Source of the DNA: Prevotella sp. UBA3675
GTDB taxonomy: Bacteria; Bacteroidota; Bacteroidia; Bacteroidales; Bacteroidaceae
DNA: 64,000 nt
Direction of reading: 5' to 3'
NCBI GenBank assembly: GCA_002372235.1
Contig: DFJI01000036.1
Span: 17,184 to 81,183, forward strand
Under the pieces are notes generated by a model. That model was given only the letters and a program-made list of their open reading frames with translations, was not told where the DNA came from and did not search any database. A program made the position numbers and the translations under genes. This document shows, in pieces, positions 63,534-64,000 of this stretch; position 1 is the stretch's first letter; each line of letters starts with the position of its first letter.

Positions 63534-64000
63534 AATCCGAAAATGGTTGTATGTCGATTGAACTTGTACGGGTACTTGTATGGGTAGTGGTATTCTTTCA
63601 GAACTTGTGTTGCCCAGATACGGAACTGGGTAGCCTCGTAGCTATTTACGCGATAACCTACGGCAATGACCACATCAAGGTTATACATCATCACCTCACC
63701 CGACCATTTGTCCGAAGGTATTCGAATTTTTCTAATAGTATCGGACAAATGTATCTCCCCACTCTGTTCTATTTGGTCAAGATGGTAGTTAATTGTAGGA
63801 ACTGTCACGCCAAATAGTTCTGCCATCCTCTGTTGCGAAAGCCAGAAAGTATTGGTGTCGAAGATAACTTGAACCTGTACTTTCCCATGTCCACCTCTGT
63901 ACATGAGTACTGAAGACTCCATGCTTCTCACCGCCACATCAGGAGTCATGGTTGCGCTGAAATATTGCTGTGCTGCCTTTACCATCTCTTTCTTTTGGTC
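63515..64000 (-). CDS. Truncated RhuM-family virulence protein
   Basis: The start ATG may be 63985 or 63922; the frame stays open to the window edge. Seen: FWLSQQRMAELFGVTVPTIN and KIRIPSDKWSGEVMMYNLDV, the N-terminal RhuM pattern, then QFRIWATQVLKEYHYPYKYP, after which it leaves the family and stops at 63515. RhuM proteins are about twice as long, so the 3' half is lost or shifted. Confidence 0.6.
   Translation of the reverse strand, partial: DQKKEMVKAAQQYFSATMTPDVAVRSMESSVLMYRGGHGKVQVQVIFDTNTFWLSQQRMAELFGVTVPTINYHLDQIEQSGEIHLSDTIRKIRIPSDKWSGEVMMYNLDVVIAVGYRVNSYEATQFRIWATQVLKEYHYPYKYPYKFNRHTTIFGLCQKQQ

Overview
The window reads as a chromosomal segment of a Bacteroidota bacterium, most likely Prevotella or a close relative in Prevotellaceae. 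The reasons are Bacteroidota-type promoters (an upstream TTG/TTTG box about 20 nt before TAnnTTTG) in front of many genes, the type IX secretion proteins PorX and PorW/SprE, a very large secreted protein with a Prevotella-style C-terminal tail, a family 43 glycosidase, an Rpn-family nuclease, and lipoproteins with Bacteroidota-like lipoboxes. The genus is inferred from gene content; no marker search was possible.

Layout. 1-4.2 kb: a 5'-truncated AAA ATPase and a YbjN-like protein converge on a four-gene leftward operon (C1 peptidase, LMW phosphotyrosine phosphatase, SDR, acetyltransferase). 4.3-5.1 kb: a gene-poor strip with a candidate structured RNA, a helically phased CG..TAA repeat array and remnants of two transposases. 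5.3-15.5 kb: an accessory, visibly AT-richer island, all on the minus strand. It has two co-directional units. One is HTH regulator, HNH nuclease and a methyltransferase-HIT fusion. The other is a tightly packed seven-gene operon: a Cys-rich glycosylase-like protein, an RlmN-like radical SAM protein, a calcineurin-like phosphoesterase fused to a second RlmN-like domain, a winged-helix protein, a P-loop ATPase, a small protein and a PIN nuclease. A 37-codon ORF lies in its leader. The island ends close to tRNA-His. I regard this operon as the best candidate for an undescribed system.

16.4-24.5 kb is core metabolism and housekeeping (thioesterase, pyrH, birA, Na/Pi cotransporter, nadK, trxA, an alpha/beta hydrolase with a dead HAD tail, an OmpA lipoprotein). 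24.5-36.3 kb carries palindromic repeats, the 1466-residue secreted protein with a 57-residue satellite ORF, an Rpn nuclease, and a GH43 / membrane protein / PD40 lipoprotein / sugar kinase cluster. 36.3-43 kb is a leftward unit aroA, Cys-rich membrane protein, porW, porX, tsaE. 43-52.8 kb holds two large nuclease-helicases, an accessory gene pair, an ABC ATPase and a flavodoxin-like protein. 53-64 kb has a PIN toxin-antitoxin pair, a second copy of the long palindrome, azlCD, a histidine phosphatase, a saccharopine-dehydrogenase-like enzyme, recA, dnaK and a truncated RhuM gene at the edge.

Functional links: PorX/PorW point to a type IX secretion system whose cargo may include the 1466-residue protein; the DNA-processing enzymes (Dna2-like helicase, UvrD-exonuclease fusion, RecA) are core repair; the 5-15 kb island looks horizontally acquired and may be defensive, but that is inference.
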